Shown here in pieces: positions 1 through 10,309 of a stretch of DNA of 64,000 nt. The stretch is taken from NCBI GenBank assembly GCA_036674765.1, contig JARVKI010000064.1:186001-250000 (forward strand). Direction: 5' to 3'. The first letter of the stretch is position 1. The number at the start of each line of letters is the position of its first letter. A program made the position numbers and the translations under genes. The notes beneath the pieces were generated by a model. It was given only the letters and a program-made list of their open reading frames with translations, was not told where the DNA came from and did no database searches. The stretch comes from Seiridium cupressi. Its lineage: Eukaryota; Ascomycota; Sordariomycetes; Amphisphaeriales; Sporocadaceae.

Positions 1-240
1 GCATAAGTTCGCAACGTGGGGACGACGACTTTTCTTCACGCATTGCTAGCCAGTATTCCATCGAACAGTGATGCAACTCTTACTGGCATTCAATTGCATG
101 TCTACTAAACTTGAGGAGACTTCTGCTTAATGCATATCCCGCTTTGAGGTTTTACGATAGCTCTCTGCCAGCAAGGTGTCGACTAAACCGCGACCTGTCA
201 CCTCCCCCATTCTGGCTTGACAAATTGGGAGTCTTGTCTC

Positions 241-1832
241 TCAAGGGAACAGCTTCCATCCTCCGGCAACGCCTTTTTGGAAGATTCCTTCAGGGTCAAA
301 CTTCTCACTGACTCTCTGCAGATCCTTCTTATTCTCCACTCCGTAAGAGCCGATCGGATCCTGAAAGTTGAGCGAGTAGTTCATGAATGTGAAATCAATC
401 AGTTGGCCCCTCGACGAGGCATCTTTTTTCATCTTCTCCAAGGCGTCTTTGAAAGTCCCAAATATCTTCTCGTCGTCGCTCTGTAAGTTCCAGTACATCA
501 AAAATGCCACGGAAACGATGGAGCCAAGGCCGGGATCGAGACCTAGCGAGTTTCCGCCCTTCTTGGCTGAGGCTTCAAGCTGAGAGCGCGCATACGGCTG
601 GAGGGTGTAAGAACATATCAGGCCTTCGCAAGCTTTGATAGGCCCAAGGGCGGCCTTCCAAATCTCACCACCGGCCACCAGGGTGGCTACATCGGCCTTC
701 ACGTGGAGATTCATATAGGCGGATCTAACCTAAATCAGTTTTGCTTGTTCTTCTGTGCAGGACATATGCTCATGATCTTGGTCGCACGTACCTTTGATTT
801 GGCGGGATTTCACCCGCTTGTTCCCTTGAGGCTTCCGCAAGGTTCATCATACGCATGGTGTTCAGCCCACCGATCTGGGGTTCCACGGTGGTGAAAACAT
901 CCAAAACAGAAGGTTTCTCGACCTCCTGAGTGTAATACATCTGATTCATTCCCACTGCCTCGGGACCGAACATTGCGGTATAACCTAGACTCATCATCAA
1001 ATGTGTTTCTACGGTCGCGTCAGGCTTTTGGAGCTCATGAACCAGTGCTTCAACTTGGCTGGGGAAACTCGGGCTGAAGTAATATAAAGCCCCACCCTTG
1101 CTTGAAAGTTCTCATATCGTAGCGAGTGATGACGCCAAAGTTGCTGCCTCCACCTCGGAGTGCCTTCCAGAGATCGGCATTCTCGTTGACGTTCGCATTG
1201 ACGACCTCACCTGAGCCAAGGACTAGCTCGTAGTTCATAACCTGTGAGAGAAAGGTGGTGAGCATAACTCCGGCCTTGCTTGCCTAACAATATAGGAAAC
1301 GGGTGAGAATAGCCTGAGGATTCACATGACTCACATCATCACATATGAAGCCTTCCCGAGACGAGAAGAACGACAGACCACCTGATAGTGCCAGCCCTCC
1401 TATGCCGCCCTTGCCCGAACGCGAACCAGAACAGCCGAGTCCCTGTTCGACCAGTTTGTCATAGACGGAACCCCAATTTTCGCCGGCAGCAATGGAGACG
1501 ATACCATCGTTGACTTTAATGCCGGTTAGGAGATCCAAGTTCAGAGTGATGCCATCCTGGATGTTGGAGCAACCTGGCGCAGGCTGACGACCACCGCCAA
1601 CAATGGCAAAGGCTGCTTTGTTGGCGAGGACGAAGGGCTTGATGGTTTTGACGAAGGCCGAGATGTCTTCCTTGGTCCTTGGTCGGACAATGCAGGCCGG
1701 GACGATGTCCGATTGCAGGGCTGACTGGTACGAGCTACGATTGAGGGAGTTGTGCTCTTCGGTGCCCCGCAGAGCGAACTCGACTCCGGGCAGGGCCAGT
1801 CTCAGGGTCTCAATAGCTTCGGAAATGCTCAT
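241..1832 (-). pseudogene. BBE-like FAD-dependent oxidoreductase with a frame break
   Basis: This is a flavoprotein of the FAD_binding_4 / berberine-bridge (BBE) type. Such enzymes oxidise small molecules and often serve secondary metabolism or detoxification. Model exons are 1335-1832, 792-1241 and 241-724, with introns 1242-1334 (GTGAGT...CAG) and 725-791 (GTACGT...TAG). The N-terminal FAD domain is clear (GGGRQPAPGCSN, later LWKALRGGGSNFGV), and the C-terminal BBE-type end contains DPEGIFQK. The usual flavin-linking His of GGGH motifs is Arg here, so a covalent His-FAD bond is not expected. The first in-frame ATG is at 1832. Within exon 2 the frame changes at a GGGG run (plus-strand CCCC 1090-1093): the frame ending in TFKQG must shift to reach ALYYFSPSFPSQVEAL, meaning one base too many or two missing. 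Only a 22-nt 'intron' would otherwise bridge it. It lies beside two other broken metabolic genes. Family call is firm; inactivation is likely unless the run is an assembly error. Confidence 0.8.
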
Positions 1833-3026
1833 CTTCGTTGCCAATGTGCTCCAACTGGGCAATTGGAAGTAGATTCGGTAGGTGAGTAGGTAGGGATAAA
1901 ACAGACTTGGACAACCGTTGCAAGCTGCCTCAATCAGACTGATGGAGGATTTGGGGAGAGGGGACTGGCGTGACTTGGTTTGCTTGTGTTCCTCGTTCCT
2001 TACAACTTCACAACTTTTGGCAAGGGTTGACCCTTGTGCTGACGTTGGCCAACTAAATGTATACGACTCTTGCAGTCAACCGTCAAGTTGCAGATGTGTG
2101 GCTACGACCAGGAGAGGAGGGGCAGCTCCCTTGCCTCCTGTTGCTCCGTCGTCCCGTCGTATGAGGCTGGCCGGTCTGCATCATTTTGCATCCTGATCAA
2201 CTGGATCTGCGGACTTGGTAGCTTGGTACAAGCTCAGGTGAAAACGTCGGATCCTCTGCAGCGATGAGCAAACAACCAGGTGGCGTGCACCTCCCTCATT
2301 GGGTACCTTGCCGCAAATACACACAATATTGGTGGTACAGAACCAAACTTGCACCGGTATGTTACAGAATTCCAATATGTTCGCTCCGCCTGCGTTTTTT
2401 GTGACGAGAACTTCTATCCTGAGAGTACATATTGCAATGAGTGTTGTTGGAGGGAGGGAGGGCAAGGGTCACCCTGCGCCCACTACAAACACAGTGTCAC
2501 ATCCAGCGGCTTGGGGCCCACTTATGATGCAACCTTCGTAAGCCATAGCACCATTGCTCAGATGGGATATTCAGGTACCTAAAATTTACCGAGAAGAGTG
2601 ACTGACTATCTATGCAGGTATGGATTAAATCAAACCCTTCACCTACCGATCAGCTGGTGAGAAGGAAGAGTCAGCCTTACGTGGGTGATTGGAAAGAAAC
2701 ATGGTATCACGTTCTAGGCCATGCACAAAAGGCAAAAGCTCTGCATGAGGATGAGGTGTACGATGTAGCTAGGAAATCATGGAGAGGCAGGACAAGGCTC
2801 CCCTGAGAGCCCTATCTAGATACACCAAAGTACCGCCCAGACAGCATTGACAGCGGTGGCCCAGGCTGGCACATATCTCCACTCACGTTTCATCGGTTAT
2901 TCGGAAAAGAGGCCTTTCTTTATGTACAGTTTCCCAGCATATACACCCAGGTGCGCCTTGTGTGCAATTAATATAGTATACAAACCATGTACAACCACAA
3001 GTAATTTCTCCACCACATCATTGGGT
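1833..3026. other. intergenic, 1.2 kb, no gene seen
   Basis: This spacer separates the start of the FAD oxidoreductase relic from the 3' end of the MFS relic. Only short frames without recognisable motifs or splice-linked continuation are present. Promoter elements for the oxidoreductase must lie near 1835-2100, but none is distinctive. Confidence 0.4.
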
Positions 3027-4328
3027 TCAAGCGGCGAGAGGTTGCTCTCTTGCCTTATTGGTGGGAAGGGGTGTTCCGTCTTCGATCGGCGTCGTTGTTA
3101 TTCTCTTGTCCTTCTCCTTCTCCCTCTCCTCCAGTCCATACTCTGTCACAAGTTCGCTTCTGAGCTCGTGCGACCTTTCACCGAAGACAAGCACGAGTCC
3201 AAGAAGACTGAAGCCTAGCCCTGCCCACCAGATTGTCTGCAAACTCCTGGTATACACTTGTACAACCTCGCTCCAGAGTTCTGTGGAGTACGTGCCTGCT
3301 TCCCGGAGCCCATGAACCTCACTTGCAAACGCATACGCCCTGCCGTCTCTCAGCCGATCACGTACAGCGGAGTCTGAGACGAGGCCAAGGTTCGCATTGA
3401 CGGCAGCGTTGAAGATGACCGAGGCAATTGTGACGCCCCACACGTATCCGAAGGTCTTGATGAAAGAGTATGCTGCAGTGCTGGACGCTACGTCCGATTC
3501 AGCAAGAGCTGACATGATAGCGGGTAACATGGTGGAAACTGTGATCCCCAGGCCTGCGCTCGAGATCAATTCAAAAAGACCCAGGCTACTTTTGGTGTAT
3601 CGCTATTGAGAAGCGGGAACAAACCAACACCGAGCGAAGACAAGGCAAGGCGACGACGTGGAGGATCCTGTAGCTGCCAAGCTTAGCCAGAAGTATGCCA
3701 CCCATTACAGCGAAGAATAAGGTCCCGATGGCGTATGGTAGATAAAACGTCCCAGACTCCAACACCGTAGTCCGGTCTGCGAGATAGCGCCACCCACTGG
3801 AGGTCCTAGTGCGGCCGCAACACCAGCAAACGAGTTCATGAGACCGACGTACTTGCCGCGCTCACGAAGGGGAACCAAATCGCAGCACACGATATCTAGG
3901 AGCACATAGAGTCCGCCAGCGCCGATTCCCTGGACGGTCCGGCCGACGATGAGCATGGTGGGAGATGTAGCGCCCCCAGCTACGCCGCTGCCGAGGACAA
4001 AGAGCGCTGTAGACACGACGAGGGGGTTCTGACGTCCAAAGATGTCGGCGAGCTGTCCTATCAGCGGCTGCACGACAGCCGAGGCAACGACGAACGAGTT
4101 GGCGATCCATATGTATTGCGAGGCGCCTCCAATGACTGCTGTGATGGTGGGGAGCGCTGTGCTGATGATGATGACGTCCAGCGCGCAGATGAAGGCCAGT
4201 ATGCACAGCAACGCGAATATACCCCAGAAGCGCGGAGAGTGGTTCTTAGTTGGAAGCGGTTGGGATTCGTCAGGATCTCGACCTAGACCATGGCCGCTCC
4301 CACGGTCGGGACTGACATTGGAAGACAT
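3027..4328 (-). pseudogene. DHA2-family MFS drug/metabolite exporter, internally deleted and frameshifted
   Basis: This is the relic of a 14-TM proton-coupled MFS exporter (DHA2 family), a plasma-membrane pump commonly found beside oxidoreductases in fungal metabolite clusters. The N-terminal part (from ATG 4328) shows the first membrane segments, LADIFGRQNP (motif A) and the motif C region ALGPPVGGAISQT. Immediately after this, near 3769-3774, the sequence jumps to TVLESGTFYLPYAIGT. That segment normally lies well downstream, so the WRW-type loop and the next several helices (more than 100 residues) are gone. The remaining frame is broken again near 3648 (HVVA / LALSSLG) and near 3570 (KVAWVFL / ELISSAG). 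Each break fits loss of one base from a short homopolymer. The C-terminal piece (3027-3569) continues to a basic tail. In-frame residues total about 390, against the usual 500-560. No intron explains the gaps. Confidence 0.85.
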
Positions 4329-5209
4329 GTTTAAAGGCGAATGAAGGGGTGGAGTTGAAACCAAGTTGCACCTGTAGTTTATGACGATGGTGCAAGAATT
4401 CAGCAGAGTAAGGCAAAAAGCATCGGCTTAGAGGCTCTTGCTGGCGACAGAGCGAGAAACGAGTTGGTTGAACAACGATGTAAAACCAAACGCCAAGTTC
4501 GCACAGTGTTTGAATACATTAATGCAGGGCACTTTAGGCCTCTGTCTCATAGGCTGTGCAGTGCCACATTGTACGACATTACACCGACTGGAACCAACCA
4601 ACTTCCACGGACAGTATAGTGCCCTCAAGCGCTCGCTATGTTAGTTGAGATATTCCGTGACGTGTATCGTCTCTCTCTTTTTGTATATCCCAGCCTGAGC
4701 AAGACACGGGCCCGGTACCTGTCAAGCGGGTCGTAGAATCGCTCCCAAGCTCCCCTTGCCAAAAACTCGGTACCTTTTGGAGTGGAAATTTGGGACAACC
4801 TGGCGTGATCAGATCTTGTCTTGCAGCTTCCACTGCTCATGCGCTTGATGATTGCGCAGACTAGCCCCACTCGGTTCATCCGCAGGAGACATGACTATAC
4901 AGCAGTTGGCATAAGCTTGCACTCCTGTCAAGTGTCTCACTTGCATGAACGGTACATCGATACATATGTCTGCATGTGCCAGTGGGCTTGCATACGACGA
5001 TCCGGAAAGTAGCTGGACAGGAATCCCAATTAAGTGCCACCTATTGTGGCTAGTATACTGCAACCTTGATTACATCCTTATCCCCGTCAGCCCTCGGCCC
5101 GCGGGCTACAAGTACCGTATCGGGCGACGGTTCGTACGCCTCCACATTGGCCTGCCTGGCCACCGTAATCCATGCCGACGGAACCCCGCTCCACAAGGCT
5201 GAAAACCGT

Positions 5210-5475
5210 TATATGGGTAAGAACTCTGTCGCCCAGCTGAAGTGGGCGGTAGAATTGTAATTCCAATCCAGCGATGGATTAAAAGCGATTCCTGCACTGT
5301 CGATGTCCTGGGCCCCTGGATCGTCGCGTACATCATCGCCTGGTTCAATGACCACGACGGTGATACTGGGGTCTTGAGACAGCCGATTGGCAATGACCAA
5401 GCCTGCTGTACCTCGACCGGCAATGACATTGTAAGGGTACTCATATGAATTGTTGTTGCGCTGAGGAGGGAATCC
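5210..5475 (-). pseudogene. GMC oxidoreductase N-terminal fragment
   Basis: A short minus-strand frame encodes the start of a glucose-methanol-choline (GMC) flavoenzyme. It has the dinucleotide-binding fold YNVIAGRGTAGLVIANRL (GxGxxG), then an acidic strand-end stretch VVVIEPGDD, and NPSLDWNYNST, which matches the region following the first fold in fungal aryl-alcohol and glucose oxidases. The frame ends at a TAA near 5210, well under 100 residues into a family of about 600. No continuation with the GMC signature motifs is visible downstream. No convincing ATG precedes it. It is a truncated relic, close to the broken FAD oxidoreductase and MFS exporter, and the three together look like the remains of one metabolic gene group. 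Confidence 0.6.
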
Positions 5476-7390
5476 TCTCCAGCGCTCCAGTCTAGATACT
5501 TATATACATGGCGCACGGGCCATATGGTCCGTGCACGAACTCCTGTCACATGACCGTGACAGACATGATGAGGTGCTAGCTTCTGGCCCGTCGCGCACAG
5601 GGCAAATGTGACCTGGAGTAGGTACATTATCTTCGTTACTATCGTGGAGATAATCCACGCGTGTTTTGGCAGTATGGCAGCGAGCAAGGAACAGACATGA
5701 AAGGCAACAACGCCCACGTGAGGAACAGCAGCATATTTGTTTAATTATAAAAGGAATCTCGGCAAAAGCGCCATGGCACGAATTAAAACGACACGGGCGA
5801 GGATTATGTGTCTGCACTTATCAGCCGATCCTGACCCTTTACAATTGGCTGAATTTGCAAACGTGATCCTGCAAGTGGTGTAACACGCGGTGTGGTTGAA
5901 CCATGCATATTGGCCGGGGATTGCGAAAGTAACACACACTCGCTATAAGCGCAATGACCAGTCAGGCTCTGTTATATTCTAGCAAGGCCAGTCACAGAAT
6001 GCAGATCGTTCCAAATGCACATGTCACAACTGAGCCTGCCGCTGAGGCGCTTTCAGTTACTTTCGCGTTGCCTGCACCCATCCTGACTTATGGCTCCGTT
6101 ACTTGGTCATATTTCCATTGGGCACGACCCTGCGTGACAGCCATTCGAATTTTCTATCATTAATTGTCACACAGCTAAGCAGTCATGTAAAGATGATAAC
6201 ATACGTTGTTGTTGCGCTGGGGAGCAAATGTGCCTCACTCCCCAAGCGTGAACTATCTGGCTCTAAGTGCCCTCCCTACCTGACAAGTCACGTGTTTGTA
6301 GCACAAAGAAACGTTGGTTTATCTAAAGGATCGTTGTCCCAGCTCCGGCCCGGGAACTTTTGTCCCTTACTCCTGCCTGGCAGTTGTTACCCAACCATTC
6401 GAAATATGTTTAGCGATACCGCTAATACCTACTTACGTTACGACCCGGCAATTACATGTTTTACCCAAGTTATCTATGACTATTTCTACCAATAGCTTTC
6501 AGTTAGTTAATAACAACTCTAACCATTATAAGAATACATTCAATATATTATAAAAAATTGTTTCTATTGTATTCTAAACTCAATCACGTGTTTATTTATA
6601 AGCCTGTCGAACTATCCGGGTTGGCGCGGATCTCTATCATGACTGATTGCGGTGTATATATAAATATATCATTGCTCGGACCTGCCGGCCTACGCGATCA
6701 ATAACTCAGCCCCAACCAAGATGAGACATTTATCAGCGAGCAACATTATCACTGTTATTGCTATACCTTGAAGGGGAAATAACTGACGTGAAAGTGAGGC
6801 TGTTGTAACTTTTAAGTCGTCTCTACGAATACGAAGCCCTCAGTGCTTGCTGCCATTGCGGTGTGGACGACTAGACTCGTATGGTACTCTTTTCCATCTC
6901 ACACAGTTCTGCAGATTATGTTTACTTGATAGCCTAACCACGAGTTACGCTATAGGTGATTGGCGGTGGGGTGACGTAGAGGGACTCCTGGGTTTGTACC
7001 TACCATGCAGTAGAATCACAATCAGGGGAAGCAGGTGTTAGATATTCCTGGATGTTACCCCGATTATTCTAGAGATCAAGATCTTAGTAATCAGACACGC
7101 CACTTTAAACGTCAAGCTTAGTAAACATGATACTGGCGCATTGGCCATTCTCTTTCAGCTATGGACAGCCACCTCAATAATGGAAATGGGTATTGACAAC
7201 ACAACACCACGCAGAATGACAGTAGGAAATTATGTAAGTGAAAGTATGGACGGCGCTCCTGTGCCGTACAGCAACATGCTATGCAAAGAGCGCTACCTCA
7301 TGATTGCCCACAAGACAAGACCTTGGCTCTTTTCATGCCGTAACACCGATACAATGGATATCATGACAGCGTTCGCTTTCCTAACTCGAC
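5476..7390. other. AT-rich gene-free stretch
   Basis: Nearly 2 kb contains no supported gene. The part from about 6400 to 6700 is strongly AT-rich, with TTATTAATAT-type runs and many stop codons in all frames. The base composition contrasts with flanking coding DNA and resembles decayed intergenic or RIP-affected sequence, but no repeat partner is visible inside the window. Confidence 0.4.
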
Positions 7391-10309
7391 CTAAGGAATA
7401 TGCTTCCTGAACACCCTTTTTGTCCCTCCCGCTTTACCAATCTCAACAAACTTTCCGTCGTTTTGGGCTTGCTCGAGAGCTGTCCGTTGCTCGCCACTAG
7501 CGGTCCGGACTTTGTTCCTCATGTCCTCAACCCATTGACGACTTTCGTCGTCCAACGTTCTAGTCTCCTTTGGGTGCGGGCCGGACATACCCAGGATACT
7601 GCTGTTGGGATTCGACTGAACACGGGAATCATGCGAGGCGACAGACTTATCCGATGACGGTATATCCGTGTTCCCTAAACTCTGAGCTGATGGCGTCACC
7701 GGCCGCCTCGAGGAGCCCTCTTCGCTAGGAGTCTTTCTAGTCTTCCGAACTAAGAGGGGTGTCGTAGGGGCATCGAGAGCTGATTCTGGTCGGCTTGGTG
7801 GACTCGATCCAGTTTTGCCGGCTTGCAAAGTGGAAGAGTCTCTGACTTCGACCTTGCCTTCACCTTTGGACCGCCGGCTGTGATGGATTGCATACTCTTT
7901 TAGGTATTCACCCAAGTCGGCCCATCCGCCACCCACACGCACCATGACTCTCTCGCCGTTCTCGCCAACGCATCGAATAAGCAACTTCATAGGAGCTTCG
8001 CCGCTTGAGCGTGAGAGATAGTATGTCTTGGTATCGTGGCTGGCTCTTGACTGAGGGCGTGGGGCCCTGGCTGGTGCAAGCAACCAAGACGGGGTACTTG
8101 CCCGAGAAGACATGGTTGACCGCGTGGAAAGAGCAGAGCCGCTGCGGCGGAATGGTTCTGAAACCCTTGGCTTTGCACGTGTTGGGAGCTGTAAATCAGG
8201 TGGGTTGAGATTGATTGCCGAAGGTTTCGTTGATAAGCGAATCTTATTCGGGAGGCCTTTCAGCACCTCTCTGATTTGCTGGTGTAGGTCATCACCAGGC
8301 TCACTAGCCACACTCATGTGGCCCGGGCTGCTGAACTGAGCACCGTAATCGAAAGAGGCCTCGTGATCGAAAATTTCTGGTGGTTCGAGCGGGCTTCGTG
8401 GAGGCGTTGTCTCTTCCTCGGGCATTTCTGAGATGTCGGGGATTTCGTTGAACGAGACCGATGTGGTCCTGGGCTTGTATCTCAGGGGTGGGGAGCTTGG
8501 GGGGCTTATCGCATCGCTAGAGAAAGGCTCGTCCGGATCTGGTAGTCGAGGCAGCTCGGGCTCCATAGACCCTTCTCTGGCAGCCTCTTGGAAGGGATCA
8601 TCGGAATGATCATAGGCACTAGCTGGATCATGTAAGACGGTCGACGCCATAGACTCCTGACTGTCTCTTCTGCGCACAAATCTTGCGGGAGGCAGTTGAG
8701 GTTCATCCTCATCCTCATCTTCCTCTTCCTCGTGCACAGATTCCAGAAAGGAGTACTCTGCTTCCAAGTCCGGTATACTCTTGCGGTATAGCTTGGGGCT
8801 CGGTGATAAAACCTCGGGGGGAGTGATGCGAAGAATGTTCCTGTCTACCTCGGAAAGAGCCGTGGACGTTTTGGGTTCCCGAGATCTATCAACGGAACCA
8901 TCAAAATCTCGCGCCTTGCGTCGTTCGATTGGAGACCCATCCATGTCGCTCACAACAGTCCTTGGTAGTTCATCATTGCCGAAAGTGGTATTCGAATCCG
9001 AGTCCTCAACGGCCAGCTCGGAGTCGACCGCTCGTTGATGCGCTGCATTCTCACTCAAATCAAGCACCTGGTCTACCGATCCAGAGATATCCTCGCTTGG
9101 AGCCTTAACCAAGATCCTCAATCCGCTGCCTGCAGTTCCTTCCTCGTGTCGATTTCTAGCCGGACTTGGGGTCTGGATTTGGATCTTGGGACCAGGGGTC
9201 TGCGGGATCGCTTGCCGTGTATCAGATTTTGAGGACGACTCAACTTCTCCCCACTCCCCTTTCTGCACGCGCCTCTCCGCCGTGGCCACCCAATCTGCAT
9301 AGTCCTTCTCTATGTCGTCCATCCGATCAAGCCAACTGTCTGGTAGTGTATCCGCCATGCCTTCAAGGACATCCAACATGTAATCCAGATCCCTTCCTGG
9401 TTGCGCCACCTTCTGGCTTAAAACAGAGTTCATGACTTCAAAATCTTTCCGGGGCAGCGCAGATGTGTTCAACCTTTCGGGCGTCCTATGGCCGGCAGGT
9501 CTCTCGACTTCGATTGCATTCCAGCCCGACTTCAGCGCAACTTCAGCATCTGTGATCAACATGAGCACGGACGGCACTTTGCGCAAGACTATTATCCGAG
9601 TACTCCAGGTGTTCAATAGCCTCGTCAACCGCGAAAGGTTGGGCAGAGCTTGAATGGTGATGGCAGTAATGATAGCCGCTATGTCCTCCAGCTTGGTAAA
9701 CGAAATGGAGCTTGCCGTCGAGCGCCCAGCATCCGAAAAGGGTGTCCCCGGTCGCGACAAAGGCATGATATGATTGAGTAATACGTGTGACTTGATTTCC
9801 TCGAGATCGAGCTCATCCAGTCCTTTTTGTACCTGCTCGATTCTGATCTCGTAACGTGCAACGTCGCTGGCCGGCAAGCTTCCCATGTAGTCCGTCTCAG
9901 GCTTGGAAGGTGTCAGTTGTTGTCGAGCGAGGTTCCGGCCCCTTTCTGGTTCGCGAGGTTCCGATAACTTCCTTCTCTCAGCAGGAGGTAATTCAAAGCC
10001 CGCATATGTGGTCTCCTTTGGCCATGGCCAGTCTAACAGCTCGTCAAGCCAATCGTATATCTTCTTGGAGGCTATGGCGGTTCGCATAGCAAAATGTTGT
10101 TCTGAAGGCGAGGCTTCCTCAAGACACCCTTTCAAGGGCCCGGACGGGGCTTTCAGAGCCTCCACCGCCGAAGCTGGCGTCAGGTGTGAAAGCAGCGCAT
10201 CACCTAGGCGTTGTCGCGAGGGCGACTGGGAGGTAGATCGCAAGGGTCGGCGGGTTGCGCTTCTGTGACCCGGCGAAGGAGTCGGCGCGAGAGATCCGGG
10301 GTCGGCCAT
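7391..10309 (-). CDS. GAR (Gas2-related) domain protein, putative microtubule-associated
   Basis: A single uninterrupted exon encodes 972 residues from ATG 10309. The N-terminal half has a structured, partly helical region (about residues 60-380, with WLDELLDWPWP and NIEKDY-like stretches). This is followed by a long disordered segment rich in Ser, Pro, Glu and Asp, including an acidic run of E/D near residue 530. A Gas2-related (GAR) domain lies at about residues 770-815, recognisable from IRCVGENGERVMVRVGGGWADLGEYL. GAR domains in animal Gas2 and spectraplakin proteins bind microtubules, so a cytoskeletal role is inferred. The tail (DDESRQWVEDMRNKV...GTKRVFRKHIP) ends in a basic motif. The domain call is confident; the cellular role is inference. 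Confidence 0.8.
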   Translation of the reverse strand: MADPGSLAPTPSPGHRSATRRPLRSTSQSPSRQRLGDALLSHLTPASAVEALKAPSGPLKGCLEEASPSEQHFAMRTAIASKKIYDWLDELLDWPWPKETTYAGFELPPAERRKLSEPREPERGRNLARQQLTPSKPETDYMGSLPASDVARYEIRIEQVQKGLDELDLEEIKSHVLLNHIMPLSRPGTPFSDAGRSTASSISFTKLEDIAAIITAITIQALPNLSRLTRLLNTWSTRIIVLRKVPSVLMLITDAEVALKSGWNAIEVERPAGHRTPERLNTSALPRKDFEVMNSVLSQKVAQPGRDLDYMLDVLEGMADTLPDSWLDRMDDIEKDYADWVATAERRVQKGEWGEVESSSKSDTRQAIPQTPGPKIQIQTPSPARNRHEEGTAGSGLRILVKAPSEDISGSVDQVLDLSENAAHQRAVDSELAVEDSDSNTTFGNDELPRTVVSDMDGSPIERRKARDFDGSVDRSREPKTSTALSEVDRNILRITPPEVLSPSPKLYRKSIPDLEAEYSFLESVHEEEEDEDEDEPQLPPARFVRRRDSQESMASTVLHDPASAYDHSDDPFQEAAREGSMEPELPRLPDPDEPFSSDAISPPSSPPLRYKPRTTSVSFNEIPDISEMPEEETTPPRSPLEPPEIFDHEASFDYGAQFSSPGHMSVASEPGDDLHQQIREVLKGLPNKIRLSTKPSAINLNPPDLQLPTRAKPRVSEPFRRSGSALSTRSTMSSRASTPSWLLAPARAPRPQSRASHDTKTYYLSRSSGEAPMKLLIRCVGENGERVMVRVGGGWADLGEYLKEYAIHHSRRSKGEGKVEVRDSSTLQAGKTGSSPPSRPESALDAPTTPLLVRKTRKTPSEEGSSRRPVTPSAQSLGNTDIPSSDKSVASHDSRVQSNPNSSILGMSGPHPKETRTLDDESRQWVEDMRNKVRTASGEQRTALEQAQNDGKFVEIGKAGGTKRVFRKHIP

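Noticed and set aside
5448..6220. shared 14-mer TTGTTGTTGCGCTG at about 5450 and 6205
   Set aside because: The match is short and low-complexity and does not extend, so chance is the simplest explanation.
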